Source: Colletotrichum lupini (Eukaryota; Ascomycota; Sordariomycetes; Glomerellales; Glomerellaceae). From it: DNA of 64,000 nucleotides. The notes beneath the pieces are model-generated. The model did not search any database, was not told the DNA's origin, and saw nothing but the letters and a program-made list of their open reading frames with translations. Location of the stretch: positions 5,952,001 to 6,016,000 of the forward strand of contig NC_064677.1 of NCBI RefSeq assembly GCF_023278565.1, read 5' to 3'. Position 1 is the first letter of the stretch; each line of letters begins with the position of its first letter. The translations under genes were made by a program, and so were the position numbers. Positions 46,008 to 56,785 of this stretch are shown here, in pieces.

Positions 46008-47959
46008 TCACTGGAACCATTTCTTGGTCGTGCTCTTGGCATTCGCCGCCGCAGCAGCCTTTTGATTCGTCACGCGCCGCATCTTTTCGCGGTTCCTCGC
46101 GTCCAGCTGGCTCCCCGGCCCGTCGTCCTGGAACCAGTGCTGTTGACCGACGGCCTGCTGCTGAGCGTGCGCTGACGACGACGAGGAAGAAGACGAGGAC
46201 GACGACGACAGCAGGGAGCGAGTGTTGCGCGTCAGGGGCCCGCGCTCGTCAAACATCATTTTGACGCGCTGGACCTTGCGGAGCTTGACGAGGCCGTACC
46301 AGCAGACGATGAGGGAGCAGATTGTCGAGGTGATTGTGACGCCGGCGAAGCCCCAGTTGGTGGCCTCGATGAAGTTTTCGAGGTTCATGCCGTAGAGGCC
46401 CGCGAGGAAGGTGCCCATTGCTAGGCCTAGGGTGCCGACGCTGAAGCGGAGGTCTAGGAGCATGAGGGCGTTGCGATTGGCGTCTAGGATTGCGCGGATG
46501 CTGGGTGGGTTTTCCATGTTAGTGATGTGTTCGAATTGTGGAAGCCTCGAGAGTCGCTTTTGGGAGTAGAAAAGGAGGGGCTTACATCTCCTCAGTGTTG
46601 CGGATGCCAGACACCAAGTTCTGAGCCTCCTGGACGATTTCATCGCAGAGCTTGTTGTACGATTCCAGCAACAGCTCCACCTCGGTATGGTCGTCGACGC
46701 CGCGGTAGAGGTCGTGGGCCTTTTCGGTGAGGTACATGGCAGCCAGGTCGTCGTCGGCCTCGAGCAGCTCCTCAATGGCGTCGCGGACCAGCTTGGCCTT
46801 TTGCTCAAAGGTGCTCACGCGCTTGGAGAGGATGAGTAGGACGCGCAGCTTGTGGCGGTCGATGTCGTGCTCGAGCTCGCTGAGGACGCGGATGACGGGG
46901 TCCCGGACGGACTCGAAGTCGGCCTCGAGCTCCGACGTCACGGAGGTGAGGACGGCCTCGAGAGCGCGGAACTCGTAGGGGAGACCGCCTACGCCGTTGC
47001 CGCCGCCGCCCTGGGCGTTCTTCTGTTTCAGCTTGCCTTGCAGGTCGTACATGAAGGCAGATTGCGGGTAGGACGTCTTTGAGCCGTAGACGTCGAAGAG
47101 GAGGACGCGGTCCTTTTTGATGAGGACTTTGAGGTGGAGGAGGTTGAGGAGGATGGCGGACTGGCGGACAAAGATGTGAGGGAGGTTTGACGAGTCAATC
47201 TTTCGCAAGTCGCGGGGTAGCAGGCCGTACTACAAAACATCATATCTTTCGTCAGCGATCCAGTCTCTCATCACCGAGTCTCCCTCATTATCTATTCCCC
47301 CCATGGAGCACTTCTCTCACCTTTGCGATGAGCTCCGTCTTCTTGAACTCGCCATCCACCAAGATGACCTCGCCGTTCTCGTCCACCTCTGTGCACCGCA
47401 GCCTCGGCTCAAGCGCAGCTTTGGCAGTCAGAACGCGGCGGTTGTTGAACATGGAGCCCCCTTCGTCGTGGAAGGGGAGGTCGTTGGGCTTCAGCGCCTT
47501 GGCGCCGCCCCAGCTCCTGATGCCCCAGAGCTTCTCCTTCCAGGTCCGCCGGCGGGGGGCCGATGGGTCGTCGTCACAGGCATCTTGCCTCACGCGGGTT
47601 GTGCTAAAGAAGGCGGTGGCCGTCGAGGGCGACGACGATGCTGCTGTCGCTAGTGGTTCGAGGGCTCTTGGCCTGCGGGATATCCGGGCCGCGGCGGTGA
47701 TGTGGAGCTCGGGTCGTCTACGGCTCGTCGTCGTCGTCGTCGTCGCACTCGAGAGGGATCTCGTGCCCGTCTTTGGGGTCCGCCTCGCGAGGCACCGGGA
47801 GTATTGAGCTGCTGGTCGAGGGGGGCCGCCGCATCGGGAGATACAGGCGGCGGAATCGATGCCTTGGTTCCGGCTGCTGAAGATTGAGGCCTCCGTTTGC
47901 GACCGCAGGAATCGGAGCAGGTTTGTCGAGGGTACTCGAGTCTGCATCGCGGGAGGCAT
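46008..47959 (-). CDS. mrs2: MRS2-type mitochondrial magnesium channel (CorA superfamily)
   Basis: Exons 47321..47959, 46586..47229 and 46008..46500; introns of 91 and 85 nt; 591 residues. The start at 47959 (MPPAMQTRVPSTNLLRFLR) gives an Arg/Ser-rich mitochondrial leader; a GTG seven codons upstream is not used as a start. The matrix domain carries LLPRDLRKID and the long helical region ending LVSGIRNTEEIIRAILDANRNALMLLDLR. The first membrane segment leads into YGMN (Gly465-Met466-Asn467), the invariant pore motif of CorA/MRS2/ALR1 channels, followed by LENF and a second membrane segment (GVTITSTICSLIVCWYGL). A poly-Ser run and a basic tail follow. MRS2 lets Mg2+ into the mitochondrial matrix and is needed for group II intron splicing in yeast. 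It is divergent from the F-box-like gene. Confidence 0.94.
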
Positions 47960-48665
47960 CGCGGTCGAAGGACCCTTCACCGCATATAATTTTTTATGCT
48001 TCCCTCGTGAAGGTTGTCGGGTTCACTTGCACGATGGTCTGCAGGGTCGGAATTGGCGACGCGAAAGCTCTCAATTGTCGTCACTCAACCAACTTTTTTT
48101 TTCTTTTGGTCGTTTTACCGCGCAGCGAGTTTAAAGTTGGGACCACTGCTGCACGGTCCAGGTGATCACGGACAGTCCTTGATGTCATTCAACACGGCTC
48201 TCGCACAGTACGAAACCCACATGGGGGGAAATCTCGAGGACCCTCTAGTAACTTAATTAGCGGGTTGAGAGAAAAAAAAAAAGGGCATTTGTTGAAGGGT
48301 TTTCACGGGGAGGCAAGAATATCTGCAATCAATCTGGCACGCCTGCTTGGCTGCAGTATTTCTCTTTGGCTTCTTTTGCATAGTATCTCAACTGCCGAGC
48401 GCATCGTCCCTTTGAAGTCCAGACGAGGTTTGATAGTTGGAGGCACAAGGTTTTTCACTTACACCATTCTTACCTCAGCTCCAGCTCTTTCTTCAAACCA
48501 TCCTCATTGATACCCCTCTCATAGAAAGGTCTATCAAGCTCGGCAATTATTTTCGACTCTCATCTCTGAAATGAGACCGCAGAGATAAAAGCCCGTCTGG
48601 GGATACGAGAGAGCGAGAGAGAGCGCAAACGGGGAGAAAGGTGGCTGTCTGTCCATGGGCAGATC
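47960..48665. promoter_or_regulatory. Divergent promoter region of MRS2 and the F-box-like gene
   Basis: 706 bp between two start codons pointing apart. A and T homopolymers occur near 48100 and 48271. No specific site can be named. Confidence 0.45.
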
Positions 48666-49979
48666 ATGCAGTTGACCCCGATCAAAGTCCGAGGCAAGCG
48701 TGGCAAACCCGCTTCCTCCAAACCACAGACCAAGGAATCATCATCATCACTGGCGAAGAAGCGGGCGTCACGCCTTGCAAGTCGTCCAGTCGCCAAACGC
48801 TTCTCGCTCTTTGAGCAGAACTTTCCCCTTGAGATCGCCGAGCATATATTCATCCTCAGTGAGAATCTCAATCTTCCCCGTTGCAGCCCGCGCATCGGCG
48901 CTCTGCTGTCTGGGCGATCTACTCTTGTCAACATCATCATCGCCGCCTTCCATCCGACCTGGGACTGCTGGTTTGGTGTCGATAAGCGAGTGATCAAGAC
49001 GGCTTTGAAACAAGGCGCCGCAGACGACGGGCGAGGACTATGGCGTTATGAGAGCTTCCCTGAGTTATTCCCAGGTGATTCTGAATTTCAGGTATGACTC
49101 AATTTCACCGCAGGAAAGCTTTCCATCTTGCTGACTTTTATGACCAGTCTTCGCTACTGAGCAGTCCATGGATCAACGTAGACGTCATCTTTGAGGCCCG
49201 ACAGGTCTGGGCTTGGCGCTTCGCTCGTAACAGGTGGTACTCACACTCCCACGTGAGCCTCAAGAATGAAGAAGATACAGAGCAGGATAACCCTCTCGAA
49301 TCACCACATGATCGAGTAGGCGGCTTCGGTCACTTTGACTCCCGCGGGTGTTTCGAATACGACTGGCTCTCCTACGGCCTCAACGGCTCCAAACCGGCAC
49401 TCGACTTTTACGTTGACGTACACCCAAAGACGACGATCCCAGACGATATCCTCACCGGCCCGTGGACGCTCGAGCAGCAGAGGCTTCTTTTCTGGCTCCG
49501 GAGAGGCGGCGCCAAGATTCAGCCAGAGACTCAGACTTGGGAAGTAAGTTGGCATCTAGCCAAAAAGCATTGTACTTGCAGCAAGTGTAAAGGGGAAATT
49601 ACTAACACGCACACAGACTCTTCGCGTCGGCCTCCAAAATGCCGTCACGCATCGCAGTTCAGGCAACCTAGACGGCCGCTTGATCGAGATGCTCCTCCTG
49701 GTGGAAGATTACTTCCCCTCGCACGCAGTGGAAGACAACGCGTCGCTGTGGCCGCTCGAAATTCTGGAGGAAGAGCACGATAAAGTTGGTCGGCTGCTAG
49801 CCGCGAGGGCCCGCAGTACCGCGGGGCCTCTGTTTGAGCTCGTTGAACTTGAGAAACGGATGATTGAGTACCATCGCCGCGTGGTCGATCTGCTTACATC
49901 AAGACTTAGCCGCCACGATCGATTGGCGCCGTCTTCGATCATGGCTGCTGGTCTTCTACCTCAGCCGCGGAATCGTTGA
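48666..49979 (+). CDS. Fungal F-box-like protein of unknown function
   Basis: Exons 48666..49091, 49148..49543 and 49617..49979; introns of 56 and 73 nt, both phase 0, the first with a TGCTGAC branch site; 394 residues. After a basic N-terminus (MQLTPIKVRGKRGK) the segment LFEQNFPLEIAEHIFILSENLNLPRCSP (about 48-75) looks like an F-box-type helix pair of the kind found in many uncharacterised Pezizomycotina proteins. No catalytic motif is visible. The remainder is mixed charged and aromatic, with a Glu-rich helical section near the C-terminus (LEILEEEHDKVGRLL). A role as a substrate adaptor of an SCF ubiquitin ligase is possible but not shown by the sequence. Confidence 0.75.
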
Positions 49980-50674
49980 ACAGTACAGACGGAAGGGAAC
50001 GGCCTATGTGGATTGAAAAGCATGCATTGGTGTTGCATATGACTTATGAGCTTACGGGACTTACATGCCTATTGTAATGTAATTCTGGGTGTATGGGCGA
50101 CGAGTGAGACAAGATGAGCATTGGCAATCCGGGCCAAGTGGGATCTTGAGTTTGAGATATCAAGATACAAAAAAGAATCAGCTTTTTCATATGCCTGCTT
50201 CCAAACTATCATAGTGAGCGGCATGGACATCCGCTGACTTCACGTCCCTACATCCTATTACTATTGCCATCATTGTCACTGGTGCTATCCTTACTTAGCC
50301 AATTCTCTCGAAAACAAAAAAAAAAGTAATTGGACTAAATGCACCCCGAAAAGACTAGGAAGGTAGCAGTAAAGCTAGCATCGTCGAGGAACTGCTTGAT
50401 TATGTATCACGACTACATCGAATGTGTGGTACCAAGAAACCGCTTGCTAGTGACAGCACGGGCAGAGGGGTACAGACAATCACTTTGTTTACTTGGATGC
50501 AAAATGAGACGGGCAGGATATTTTAGACCAAGATTTTCCTTTCTTGCGTTAAATGATGTCTGTGGACCTCCTCTGGGAATTTGTCGCAAAGATTTGGCGG
50601 TGTGGGGCGAAGAGGTACTTAGGATTGCTGTCATCCCCCAAACTCCAACACCGAGCGGAGCAATAGCTCCGATC
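49980..50674. other. Intergenic before tRNA-Tyr
   Basis: About 700 bp with the 3' flank of the F-box-like gene; AT-rich near 50150-50340. A 116-codon plus-strand frame at 50339-50689 runs into the tRNA and shows no protein-like features. Confidence 0.5.
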
Positions 50675-50762
50675 CTCCCCTTGGTGTAGTTGGTTCATCA
50701 CGTTCGACTGTAATGGTTACATTGTCATCGAAAGGTCTCTAGTTCGATTCTGGAAGGGGAGA
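50675..50762 (+). tRNA. tRNA-Tyr (anticodon GTA) with a 13-nt intron
   Basis: Folds fully: acceptor CTCCCCT (50675-50681) pairs with AGGGGAG (50755-50761); D arm GTG..CAC; anticodon stem TTCGA (50703-50707) with TCGAA (50728-50732); variable loop AGGTC; T arm TCTAG-TTCGATT-CTGGA. The anticodon GTA is at 50710-50712. A 13-nt intron, 50714-50726, follows position 37, the standard place. C1-G72 and A73 are the known eukaryotic tyrosine identity elements, which supports the assignment. The anticodon can pair with the intron (TGTAA with TTACA). The A box (TGGTGTAGTTGG) and B box (AGTTCGATTC) are in place, and T runs downstream (50773 onward) can end Pol III transcription. Mature length 75 nt before CCA. 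Confidence 0.9.
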
Positions 50763-53700
50763 ATTGCTCATTCTTTTGCATTTTTGAGGATACTTTCCTT
50801 TTTGGAATTGGGCCGCAAGTGTTTTTTTTTTTTTCTTTTTTTTTTTTTTGCGCAGTCGATTTTGTCGTTTCTCTGTTGGGAGTCAAAGGAGGCGAGGGAA
50901 CCACAATGTTGCGGAGCTCTCTCCCGATTGTGGAAGCTGGGCGTTTGCTTTTTGCTGTCCTAAGGATTTTTGATAGTAAACTGGTCGGTTGACGTTTATC
51001 AAAAAGGATACCTGGAGAAAGAAGAGTATTTCTATTGGCCTACTTTCTTTCCTCGTTGGATGAGATGATCTTGTTGGATAGAAGGTATGTGAGTTCTTGT
51101 TCCTCACTCCACATGTGTTTGCACTAGGTTTATTTCGTTCAAGAGACCCATTTGAAGTGAGGCAACAATATCTAGCGCGTTTCTTCTGTCGGATTGAATG
51201 GAGGCATGAGAAACAAGTCGAGCAAACACCTCACGAAGATCGAAGTACATATAACCTTCCCCAATAGTTGAAGCAATGGTTAGGAGAAACACCTTCGAAA
51301 AGGTCCAAGAAGCTAACGGCATTATTCTCGTGAGTGCTACATTCTGATTCTCAAGCACAAGGTTTCAGGGCCGCCTGGCTGAGAACCACCGACCCCGAGG
51401 AAAACTGCCCACTTGAGGAGAAGCGAGTAAGCCAAATGAGAGGTACCCTGGAATTGAAATGGTCCTTTGAAGACTCCTCGCATCAAGAAGACGCAAGATA
51501 GACTCACACCTGCCTTGCGAAGCTCGCTCCTTTGTTGCATACTAAAACATACCATCGTCACCTTCGAGATTTGATATTGATCAAGAGCATAAGCATCAAC
51601 AGCAAGGAAACTCGAGCTCGAACATCACCCCTCCTGCTGCTGGTATCAAGCATCCAAACCCATCTACTTCCATGCCCCAAAGCGTGCGCGCAAACGACAT
51701 GACATAAAAAATCCATCAGAAGATCCCCGTTCCCCCCTCGAGCAACTCAGTCAAACACCTCCGTATCCCCCAAGATTCTGAAATACCCATTCACTTCCCA
51801 ACCGCCGGGTCTCTCGGTGCCTCCCCCGCCCTACTCCGCCCGGCCTGCGGGGCAGGAACACATCTGCAAACACATACGGATACATTGCATAAGGTAGGTA
51901 GGCTCCTTCGGCATCCGCGCCGCACGCATTCGCAGCTCTCTTCCCGTGCCAACTTTGATTAACCCCAAAATCATCTCACCGAAGGGTAAGATGTTGGAAA
52001 ACCCCTCTCCACTCGGCGAGCTGAATCGGGCAGGCCGGCCGTTATGTCTTCCCCCTTCCCCTCTCCTTATGTCGATACTTCCGTCACAGAAATAGAGACG
52101 TAGAAAGTAAGAAAACACTTCTATGGGCGCTGACCGAGTGAGCAAGGCGGCCAGAACGGGAAGACCTACCGCACCGGGATATCCGGATCAGAAAACCCCC
52201 CAAAAAGTCGCCGACTGCAAAGGCATCACTTACACCGATGACTGGTTTCCACTAGGAAACAGATCATCCAGCTCCCCCGGCCCCTCGTCTCGGCGTCCCT
52301 GATCGAGTGTAGTTGACATCTGACGCCCTTTCGCATCCGAAAATAGTCTTCCAACAAACCTTCGAAAACTCTTCAGAGAATCAGCACGGCCTGTGTCCTC
52401 GCCGCCTTTGAGAGTGATGCGGGTAGAACGGGCCCACGGGTCCAGGCAGTCGAGTAAAACGTGACGAAACCGCCCCCTTCCGGCCCCCCTTCATCGACAT
52501 GCACGGCGCAAGTGACTGCCTGTCTGTCTGCCTACGAGGACGAACCCAAACGAGCCATCCATCGTGACGAAAACCTCAGAATCCAGGCTCTCCAGGCTCT
52601 CAAGCTCCATTGTAAGTCCGTGACACCAAGAACCACGCCCCCCTCGCCATCCAAAACGAGAAAGACACTCGTCATTCCGATCCAAGGAAACCAAAGGCCC
52701 TCAAGAACCCTCGTGTAAGGCCTTCTCATCGGGCACGTAAACCCGCCCCTCAAATCGTGAAATCCATAAGCGCCTCCCAGAATATGCGTTCCACCACTCG
52801 GTGACATATCTCGTCCCCTTGCTCCATGAATCCATCCCCCTCTTACGCGGATGCCAATAGTCACCGGCATTCCCTCACGCCGGAGCCCAAAGTGTGAAAG
52901 GTAAAACGGTGAGTGACTCTCACTATTCATCCATCTTTGTAAGCAGCCGTGATATAACAAAATTCAACATCATGCTGAATCATCCCTCCATCACCTTCCC
53001 GAAACCTCCGAAACGGGCGCCTGGGACCGTTTCACGCATGGCCTCTCCCAGACTAGAGACTGGCTAGTCCTCATAGAAGAATGAAGCAGCACCGATATGC
53101 GGGTGTCAGCCACTCACAAGCGTCTTGTTACAAGAAAAAAAGAACAAAAACCAGACTTCACATGATAAACCTGTATCAAAAGACCTACCTTGCCCGGCGG
53201 CCCCCTGCCCGATGCGTGACCAGGGTAGTGCAAAAGGAAAAGAAATCTCTTGCTCAAAAGTCCATACTGGACTTTCCTCAAGCGGCAAGCGGGAAACCCA
53301 CCACCGAACATCGGTTGGACGGTGGTCACCGCCAATGGTGGTGACGCTGGTGAGGTGGTGGTGTCGTTGGAGGCCGGGACCACGGGCGGCGGCCGTGCGG
53401 TATGACTCACACTCTCTCACGCTCGCTCACTTTCGACAACCCCCCCCCCCCCCCTCAGCCGGCCGCGCGCCGCGTTATCGCCGACAAACCATCGGGCGTT
53501 AAGGTATTCGTAGTGGTAGCAGCAGCAGCAGCAGCAATCGCCGCGCTGCCACCAAATGACATCTCGTCATTTTTTCATGGGTCAAAACGCTTGTCAAAGA
53601 AAAATCAACCGGTTTTTTGTAGTCTGTTGCATCAAGCTTTCCCGTCTCGGGCTCCGTCTCGGACGGTTGATTGAGGTCAGACTGAGGTCCGCAGCTTGGT

Positions 53701-54662
53701 TACGGTCAACACGTTGGTAGCAGCTCCGTATCAAAAGGCCTGGCTCGACTACTGACAGTCAAACGTAAGAGGCACCTAATGTCACCGTATTAGCAGTCAT
53801 CGGAAGCTCTCCGTTCAATGAATAAGCAGTCGCAAGTACACCAAAGGTACTTGCTTTCACAAAGCACGTTGTCAACAAGGCTGTTTCCAGCACAAAGGTA
53901 CGCAGAAGAAAACTCGGTTCCAAATCTGGTAAGATTTTGATTTGATAGGCCAGACAAAGCAACAACTTATGTCTCGTGGTCGAAAAGCTAGCTATGAATC
54001 TCTCGAGTATAGCTTCATCGCTTTCATGTGAAGTTGTAGTAACACGTGCCGTGTCGTTTCCATGCGCTTTTGCGTGATGAAAACATATCCGATGAATCGC
54101 GGCGGATAACAGGTGCCGCTCTCAGCGAGTGAGGTGATGTGTTTCTTGATGGCTCGTTTTGGTCGCCCCTTTCGGATCTCCCATCGAGCGCCCAATCACA
54201 CTCTCCCAAACTCTGATCGCGGGCGATTCGATGCGGAAGACCCTGTCGTCTCCAAATCCCAGAGTGCAAATAGCCTGAGAACCAGCGATAGCTCGATTCC
54301 CAAACCGATTAAAAAACGCAAAAAATTCAAAACGCATATCAACTCTCTTCTTCGGCGTGGTCGTACAAACACAAAACGCGACGAAAATGCCGCAGTAGCT
54401 TCTTCGCCATCCACCGCCCCCATATGCCTTGACCTGTTGATGCATGCAAAGATTATCACGCTTTTCGTGCCGTTCCTTGACGCCATCTAAGCTGTTCTAA
54501 GGACTCGATGAACCGCCAAGGTGGTATCATTAGCACTTTCCGTATCCCGCCGCCCCGTATTGATTTCGTTTTTGACAAAGGAAATGGAGGATATTGCACA
54601 AAAAGGTCAAGATGTGTTCAACTGTTGACCAATGGGTATCTCGGGAGGTGTGCACAATGTGC
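50763..54662. other. 3.9 kb without a supported gene
   Basis: Contains the poly-T tract, a C15 homopolymer (53440-53454) and an AGC run (53518-53535). Two minus-strand frames at 51104-51561 have varied amino-acid composition but no recognised domain and no convincing splice model. The remainder is short shadow frames on both strands. Confidence 0.5.
50822..50849 (+). repeat. Poly-T tract (13 T, one C, 14 T)
   Basis: Homopolymer 60 bp downstream of tRNA-Tyr. It would stop any RNA polymerase III that passes the first short T run. Confidence 0.9.
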
Positions 54663-56785
54663 TCAGTTGAGAATTCCCTCCCACATGCCCGGTCCGCGGT
54701 ATCCGTCGATTGAATGAAGCATTGATGCCTCGTAAGCCGGAGCAGCCTCGCTGGCGCAGCAGACGCGCTTGCGAGGGGTGCCACGGTCATTTGTGCCCAT
54801 CTGGCTGTTGCGAGGGCGAACCAGATCCTGGGTCCATTGCTTGCCCGAGTAGTTACCGGTGAGCATATCCCGAACATTCTCCTGGAGGCAGCTGTCGACG
54901 ATTGAGACACCTCGAGCGCGCTTACGGGAAGACATCGCAGTAGGAGTAGAGTCGTCGGAACGGTAGTTCTGAAGCTCCTGTAGTGCCCGTGCGGCGTCAT
55001 TCGCGGGATCATGCCCCATTTCATCCAATTCGCGTTCTCTCTGAGCCAAAGGAGTATCCAACGACATTTCGCAGAGTCTGCCAACCGGGCCGGTGTAAGA
55101 CTCAGGCGAAGAGGTGATGCAATTCTCTTCGTAGTCCTCAGGAACCGAGGCGATAGTCGGTCTCAAGCTTGACCTCTCACTGCACAGCTTCGCAGACCGG
55201 AATCGCGCCTGGACCCCCAGAGGGGCCGGCGCGTTGACCAGTGAGGAGGCAGATGAGATGGAGGAGGAGCGAGAGGTGCGCGACGTATCAGAAACCATGG
55301 ATTCGGGAGAAGACGCGGTTGAGATTGAAGTGGCGAGAGAAGAACGACGAACGGGGAAGTAACCCTGAGGAGACGAGGTATTGGCAACAGGCCAGCGATC
55401 GAGGCACTGGGTTGCGCTGACGCATGAGGCCTGGACCATGGCGAGACCCATCGCGCTGCCCTTGCTGAGGTGGGATGCAGCACCCACGGCAGGAGTGCTG
55501 TATCCGCTCGACTGGGGCGTCAGACGCGGGGTGGGAAGTAACCCGAGAGCGGGAGCCAGCCGGCCCGGAGTGTATACAGTGGCCGGGGAAGGCTCCATAA
55601 TATTCGGGGTTTGGTAGGATCTCGGGGTAGGGGTAAGCTCGGCTGAGTCGTACCCCAATCCACAAACGCCGGTCGTAGCCAAAACATCTTGCGCCGCCGG
55701 CAGCATGGTGCGGTGACGAGACAAGGTGCGGGAGCTGGGAGCGACGTGCGCCGTGGGAATCAAGCCTTCGATGTTGTCCAGCTCGGGATTGAGTTTGAGG
55801 ATAACCATCTTCCAGTTCGAGCTCTGTTGCGCATACCATTGGGCGGAGGTTCCGGGAGCGGGAGGGGACGGAGGGGTGTACTTCAAGACGATTTCTGTCC
55901 AGCGCTGGAAGACTTCGTCGGTGATGTGCAGCTTCCAGTCGACCGCCAGCAAGAATGCAATCTCGTTTTGGTTGATTTCCCCCGTGTTGAGCCCGGAAAT
56001 CTTACTCCAGGCTCTGGCAGAGTAGTTACGATCTTGGAGGTACTTGGAGGCGAGGATGAGAGCGGCGAGGAACATGCGGCGGCCGCATTGAAGTGCGCGG
56101 CACTCCTGCTTGTCGTCGGGCTGTTCCATGGTGAAATCGTGCTTCGGGACGTGGGGCTTAATCAGAATCAGGTAGTACAGCGCAACCTGAAGGGTGGAAT
56201 AGCTGGTGCGGGAGCGGCGCAGGGTCTCCTGAATGAAGGTGCGCAGCGGTAACACCGCCTTGTTGCCGAGTTCGTTGCGACATACGACTGAGGAAAGGGG
56301 CCAGATGGCCTCGACGATCTGTGTCGAAGAATCTAGAGTGACGATTGGATTAGGAGACTGGACGGCTGCACACATGTTCAATACTGCTTACCAACAAGGT
56401 TGTCGACAAAGTTGACCTTGCGCTCAGCCTGGCGAACCAGGGTCGGGGGTGCTCCAGAGCGGGTGGCGCTCCCACTGGTTCGTCTGGGGTTTTGTCGCAG
56501 CTCCTGGGGAATGGCAGCAGCGGCTTGCTGAGTAGGTTGTCTAGGCCAGGGGCTTGTGAATCTAACAGCAGTGTCGCATGCGGCTGAGGGTCGCGACAAG
56601 CAATATACGTCGGCGGAATCGGAGTCGGAGGTGTTGGTGGGGGATGTCGAGGTAGATGATTGAGAGGATACAGCAGACCAAACCGAGCCGGACGATGTGG
56701 AGGTCAGGGATTCGAGGGAGGAGCTGTAGGTGTTGTTTTGGTAGGTGCTGATGAAAGCCGACGAATCATCGGTGGCGTACTTCAT
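54663..56785 (-). CDS. Pho85-type (PCL family) cyclin
   Basis: Exons 56392..56785 and 54663..56332, joined across a 59-nt intron (GTAAGC donor, CTAAT branch site, CTCTAG acceptor), 687 residues. The splice makes FVDNLVDSSTQIVEAIWPLSS, the opening of the PCL cyclin domain; an unspliced reading from the in-frame ATG inside the intron would lose it. The cyclin box spans about 125-270: LRTFIQETLRRSRTSYSTLQ, GRRMFLAALILASKYLQDRNYS, WSKISGLNTGEINQNEIAFL and DWKLHITDEVFQRW. Upstream is a Ser/Thr-rich N-terminus, downstream a 400-residue disordered tail rich in Ser/Thr-Pro sites, suited to CDK phosphorylation. Such cyclins direct the CDK Pho85 in G1 progression, polarity or nutrient signalling. The long tail and the very long upstream region suggest tight control. 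Confidence 0.9.

Noticed and set aside
56366..56391. 26-nt intron in the cyclin gene ending at the nearer AG
   Set aside because: Too short for a fungal intron. The acceptor at 56333 gives a 59-nt intron with a branch site and restores the conserved VDSSTQIVEAIWP junction.
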